Source: Owenia fusiformis (taxonomy: Eukaryota > Annelida > Polychaeta > Sabellida > Oweniidae). Taken from it: DNA of 64,000 nucleotides. Under the pieces are notes generated by a model. That model did no database searches and was not told where the DNA came from. It saw only the letters and a program-made list of their open reading frames with translations. The stretch covers positions 17,128,931-17,192,930 of the forward strand of contig CAIIXF020000003.1 of NCBI GenBank assembly GCA_903813345.2. The letters are read 5' to 3'. Below are positions 60,701 through 64,000 of the stretch, piece after piece. How positions within the stretch are numbered: position 1 is the first letter of the stretch; every line of letters starts with the position of its first letter. Made by a program: the position numbers and the translations under genes.

Positions 60701-63700
60701 CACATTTTTGCACAATTTCTTGGAAACTGTTACGTAACACATATATTGCCATATACATAGTTTCTGCCGTTACGGGTCACAGCATTGAAAGAGAGCCAAT
60801 CACAACTGATTATATCCCACCGCTGCCACCAAAATGTAACGACCCTCACTCTGCATGGTAAGTGCAAAAGGTATTGGTAGCGTCAAAGGGTTTATGAGTG
60901 AGTGGAAGAATCGTCACATTATTACCGGGTCCGTGTTGTGATTGTATATGCTCTCGAGGGTTTTACAGACATGACTGGTTGAATGGCAAAATGGCTGAAT
61001 ATGTCGCACTGCGACATAAAACATACACCTAACTGACAAAACAGATGATTTAGTTTAAATATAAATGAAAACATGATTATGGGTTTATTTACAATGTGAT
61101 TATATATTGAGTATAGTAATTATGACAATTACACACATAGTGTGGAAATATATGTATATGAATAAAAGTTCTGATATTGTGACACATGGATGATATATGG
61201 TGCAGCGCTACTCAATGGCAACGGGTACCCATATTCAAGGATTACGCACAAAGGTGGATCGTTATGCAACTAAGATCCCTGAAATGTGGTTACGATAATA
61301 TACATAGTATTTCCTATCAAGTACAATTCATACTTAAGTAAGATTACATAATTACCAAGAAGCTGATACTGCAATTACACATTATTGAGCTCATATTCAT
61401 AAATCTTACATTAAACATATAACATACAATACTTTCATCTGGGAGAGTGTGTGACACAACTGGTGACCAAGTAAACATACATAGTAATATGTATTACCAT
61501 GACTTTGCAACAACCTATGACAATGAGAACAACAACTGGCACCTTGGAGTGTACGACATGACGTAAAGAACCTAATTACAACCACTGACAAAATGTAAGA
61601 CCGACTAGATATATCAACGTAACATTACGTATTCACAAGCTTGGGTGAAACATACCAAATAATGACTATAACAATAACTTGTACAACATTTGATTCAACA
61701 TACCAATTAGTGATAACAATGTATACATGACTGCTCATTATGTAACATGCTAGGAAAATTAATGTCATATAACATGTGGGTGCAATCACATGACATGGAT
61801 ATACATGTCACGTAACTAGTGGGCGCCTGCTATGAAACATGCCGACGCGTGCTACATGACATATGGGTGCGATTACACATCATGTGGGTACATGCTATGT
61901 AACAAGTGGGTGCATGTTATGTAGTAAGTGATCAATCATGAACATAAGTGAACCTGTAGACCCAAGTTGGTAGTAGTACATCACCAACTTATAATATTCC
62001 ATGACACAACATAGGGGTGGGTGCAACAACTTGTATTCCCTTTGGTAATATTGGGTGCAACAAATTGTATCTCCCTAGGGTGGCTTTGGGGAAAGCCATA
62101 CATACATACAGTATATAAATTATAGTATGACCTTAATGCAACAATACAATAAAACCGACACTCCAACCATCGATAAACAATAGAACAGTTCAAGTTCAAA
62201 ACTAGTATCAGGCTAGACCATAAACTAGGGTTCCATCAGGGTTTAACTCAACACCATCATCTATCTGACACTAACTGTTGCCCAACAGTAAGACTTGAAC
62301 TCCATAAGCCGACTTTATACAAGCGAGACATTACGTAACATACAACTGCACAGGGTAGTTTGCAGTGTACCAAAACATGATCAATTTGGGTATTGATCAT
62401 CAACAATGAAGCAAACTGACATGATCAAACTGGGTATGTTGATCATCAACCATGTAAACCAAATATGGGTCAAATAATTCCAATGTGCTTTTGCATTAAC
62501 AAGTCAAATCCAAATCCAAATGTAATACTTGCCAATTTCACCACACTCAGTATACATAGAGTGCTTACAGCTTGAAATGAGGTGTAGGGTGTCCATCCAC
62601 ATGAGGTATTTGCATCAGCATATGAGTGGTTGGTTGTTGGTGGTATGTAGTTCGCCATTTGACAGACATGCTGACAATTGCAAGTCATGCGGGAGGGGTG
62701 AACCTCAAACTTCAAGCCTGATTTGGGGGTCAGACTTCGTGCAGATCCTGTTGTAATCACCTCATGTGGACGGACGACTTACTGGTGTAAATCGTGAGAC
62801 AGTTTAGACACCTCGACGGTCAACAATAGCGACATTTTGAGTGAAGATAGCGGAGCAAATCACGAATGATTTACTCGAAAAACATAAGATGGCTACCTGT
62901 CTTCTGCGCACGCGCAGCGCCCTACATAAATTACGAACTTATGTAAATCCACAAAAACGGCCATAACTTCGCCAATACGGGACCGATTGCAAAGTTTAAA
63001 CTACCTATAGAGAGCTTAATTTACGTATTATGTGCATATCCTACTAGATTAATGATAAAACATAGTAAACAGGGTGAAATTTAGACCAGAAAACTACGAC
63101 AGTAACCTTGACCTTTTTACGTCAAAAGTACGAACGGAACTAAGAATAGTTCGAGAATTACGCTAAAAGTACGAACGTAATTAACAATATCCACAAATTA
63201 CTAGAATAGGACACTTTAGTGGATAATAACGATCTAAACATGTATGTGAGTATATAAACATCATTAAGTGAAACCCAACAGTGGTGAGACATCGAGCTGA
63301 CATTACTGAATAGCGGCAAACAAGAAAGTAAATCTGTTGGGTTATCACAAATGCATACAATTCTGTGACTGCAATTCAAATTTTGCTAACTCAATTTTCG
63401 ATCTTATCTGATTGATTGGTAGGCATCAAAACAATATACCATATTATATTTATATTGTCAAAATCAGAGGGTCGATCAATAGGCTCAATAGTGCTATTAG
63501 CTCCTCTGGAAATTAACGCAGCTTTGATAAAATTCCCAGAAGCTTCAATTATCCCACATCTTACATTTTCAGGTGCTCGGCATTATCGTCTTAGCGTGTG
63601 TTGGCTCTAGGTACTTCGTCGGCGGCCATCAGTTCTTCCTGTTCGTCGCCAGCGTCTGTTTCATAGGCTCCACTTTACTGTTCCTCTTCTATCTGTTCCG

Positions 63701-63737
63701 CATCACGGAGAAGCTGACATTGCCATGGACCTTCATT
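54591..63737 (+). CDS. MARVEL domain membrane protein (MAL/CMTM/plasmolipin-like), 5' part of gene
   Basis: Four-pass membrane protein of the MARVEL group, which acts in membrane apposition, apical sorting and tight junctions. Shared exon 63573-63737 (phase 0 at both ends, TTTTCAG acceptor, ATT|GTAAGT donor) encodes VLGIIVLACVGSRYFVGG, then HQFFLFVASVCFIGSTLLFL and FYLFRITEKLTLPWTFI. This is helix 1, a short loop, helix 2 and the conserved FRxTEKL..PW loop. The first coding exon is either 54591-54725 or 56309-56416; both end in phase 0 and complete the first helix (GILKAWQV or GIFKILQI plus VLGII). The last two helices lie beyond 64000. The intron carries a 33-bp minisatellite and a 6.6-kb antisense LTR element. 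Whether 1a and 1b are alternative promoters of one gene, or 1a belongs to a lost duplicate, is open. Confidence 0.75.
54883..55640. repeat. Minisatellite, 33-bp unit, about 23 copies
   Basis: Units alternate between ACATGTCACAATACGATTGC + GAGTTGTCATTTT and a variant with CGATTTTCAGTTGTCATCTT. Because 33 is divisible by 3 and few stops occur, open frames of 60-155 codons run in several frames on both strands (CHxTCHNTIAS-type repeats); these are not genes. A larger four-unit (about 132-bp) pattern is visible, with ATGAATCACGATACGATTTC recurring. It lies between exons 1a and 1b. Confidence 0.92.
56255..56260 (+). promoter_or_regulatory. TATA-like box before exon 1b
   Basis: CTCTATAAGGA, with TATAAG 49 bp before the ATG at 56309. 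This supports a separate promoter for exon 1b. The core is one base off consensus. Confidence 0.4.
56309..56416 (+). CDS. MARVEL gene, alternative first coding exon 1b
   Basis: 36 codons: MSDTETTNAPSSSNNDG, then CMNGAYVRSLVGIFKILQI, with donor ATT|GTAATT in phase 0. SLVGIFKILQI joined to VLGIIVLACVGS gives a textbook first MARVEL helix, a better family match than exon 1a. It has its own TATA-like box. The frame runs on through the intron to a TAA at 56457, which without splicing would give a 50-residue single-helix peptide. Confidence 0.7.
56720..56723. other. Target-site duplication (left), AATG
   Basis: AATG directly before the left LTR equals AATG at 63350-63353 directly after the right LTR, a 4-bp target duplication. 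Confidence 0.7.
56724..59238 (-). repeat. LTR, left copy (3' LTR in element sense), 2515 bp
   Basis: It begins TGTAACGACCCTCACTCTGC and ends GGGTTATCACA on the + strand, so on the minus strand it runs TGTGATAACCC to GGGTCGTTACA, with TG..CA ends. It is repeated at 60835-63349 with a constant offset of 4111. I found two differences (A at 57340 vs G at 61451; A at 58868 vs G at 62979). The open frames within are short and identical in both copies, without known domains. Confidence 0.93.
59239..59252 (-). other. Polypurine tract of the LTR element
   Basis: On the minus strand AAAAGGGGGAGTAG directly precedes TGTGATAACCC, the start of the 3' LTR. This is the usual plus-strand primer of LTR retrotransposons; one T interrupts the purines. 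Confidence 0.8.
59253..60813 (-). other. Interior of LTR element, no retroviral-type genes
   Basis: Stops in all frames; the longest open stretch is 84 codons (59356-59610, minus) and holds an internal repeat (GTTGGGGACT at 59387 and 59435, followed by TCGCTGTGTCCG-like words). No zinc knuckle, protease DTG, YXDD or integrase motif is visible on either strand. Confidence 0.8.
60814..60831 (-). other. Primer-binding site, complementary to tRNA-Leu
   Basis: The minus strand reads TGGTGGCAGCGGTGGGAT, 3 nt after the 5' LTR. Its complement ATCCCACCGCTGCCACCA equals the 3' end of animal leucine tRNA (AAG/UAG type) plus the CCA tail, an 18-nt perfect match from memory of that tRNA. This fixes the orientation of the element. 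Confidence 0.85.
60835..63349 (-). repeat. LTR, right copy (5' LTR in element sense), 2515 bp
   Basis: Starts TGTAACGACC directly after CCACCAAAA and ends TTATCACA before AATGC. As the 5' LTR it should carry the promoter reading leftward, away from the 63573 exon. Confidence 0.93.
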
Positions 63738-64000
63738 GTAAGTATCTTCAAACTAGCATTTCAATTGACTGGGAGCTTTATCAAAGGCAGTACTAGTAAT
63801 TCCTATTATCTTCTATGTCCAAGGGTATTTATCCCAGGGATTCAGACAGTATCCAATTAAGGGATGGTATCCAATTGATAACAGTTGTGGATCAGTGGAG
63901 GGGGTGAATGATTATTCAATGATCTTTTTAAAAATCCAAGTAAAAGATGGGGGTTAAACCATACAAAAATTAACTTCATTTTTCCGATTTATGTCAACAT
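63738..64000 (+). other. Start of next MARVEL intron, cut by window end
   Basis: Begins with the donor GTAAGT after codon ATT. No further exon is recognised before the window ends. Confidence 0.6.

Larger units (their letters stand above)
56724..63349 (-). mobile_element. Complete non-autonomous LTR retrotransposon, 6626 bp
   Basis: Two 2515-bp LTRs enclose 1596 bp without gag, protease, reverse transcriptase or integrase. On the minus strand an 18-nt primer site lies 3 nt after the 5' LTR and a purine tract directly precedes the 3' LTR, so all cis signals for copying are present. AATG flanks both sides. The structure fits a LARD-type derivative, probably copied by Gypsy-family enzymes made elsewhere. 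It sits in the intron of the MARVEL gene, antisense to it. Confidence 0.92.

Noticed and set aside
57295-62760. Short identical open frames of 61-96 codons inside both LTR copies
   Set aside because: They are identical only because the LTRs are; there is no known motif and they are too short for retroelement proteins.

Overview
The window is eukaryotic genomic DNA: AT-rich, with small protein-coding exons bounded by GT..AG introns, conserved exon phases, and very dense small transposons in introns and between genes. The gene families (a mitochondrial ribosomal protein, an ALO-type FAD oxidase, a LIM/DA1 peptidase and a MARVEL protein) and the repeats (tRNA-headed SINEs, TA-flanked MITEs, GTCCGTCCG-rich elements, a CR1/L2-like LINE, a Gypsy-like LTR element) suggest a marine invertebrate animal. 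I cannot name the species or phylum from sequence alone.

Four genes lie on the + strand. (1) 4583-15147: the last four exons of MRPL38, a PEBP-fold protein of the large mitochondrial ribosomal subunit; its 5' exons are not seen. (2) 19409-44239: an 11-exon gene whose phases join exactly into 655 residues. It encodes a single-pass type II membrane flavoprotein of the L-gulonolactone/aldonolactone oxidase family, with a TATA box about 90 bp before the ATG. (3) 49144-53335: a three-exon gene for an 849-residue animal DA1-type protein (disordered N-terminus, LIM region, DA1-like domain with an HEFIH zinc-peptidase motif). (4) 54591 to beyond the window end: a MARVEL four-pass membrane protein gene with two apparent alternative first exons (54591-54725 and 56309-56416) that both join in phase to the exon at 63573-63737.

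Mobile DNA explains most of the rest. The intron of the MARVEL gene holds a complete, very young, minus-oriented LTR element (56724-63349). It has 2515-bp LTRs that differ at only two positions I could find, 1596 bp of non-coding interior, a tRNA-Leu primer site, a polypurine tract and an AATG target duplication. The oxidase gene has an antisense LINE with an uninterrupted 1053-codon endonuclease/reverse-transcriptase ORF between exons 8 and 9. At least a dozen terminal-inverted-repeat elements are resolved to the base by TA or 8-bp target duplications, and several occur twice in the window. Three minisatellites and several short tandem duplications are also present.

The genes do not form a pathway or operon. 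The most interesting points are the FAD oxidase lacking the usual covalent-flavin histidine and carrying a membrane anchor, the animal DA1 homologue, the alternative MARVEL first exons, and the non-autonomous LTR element.
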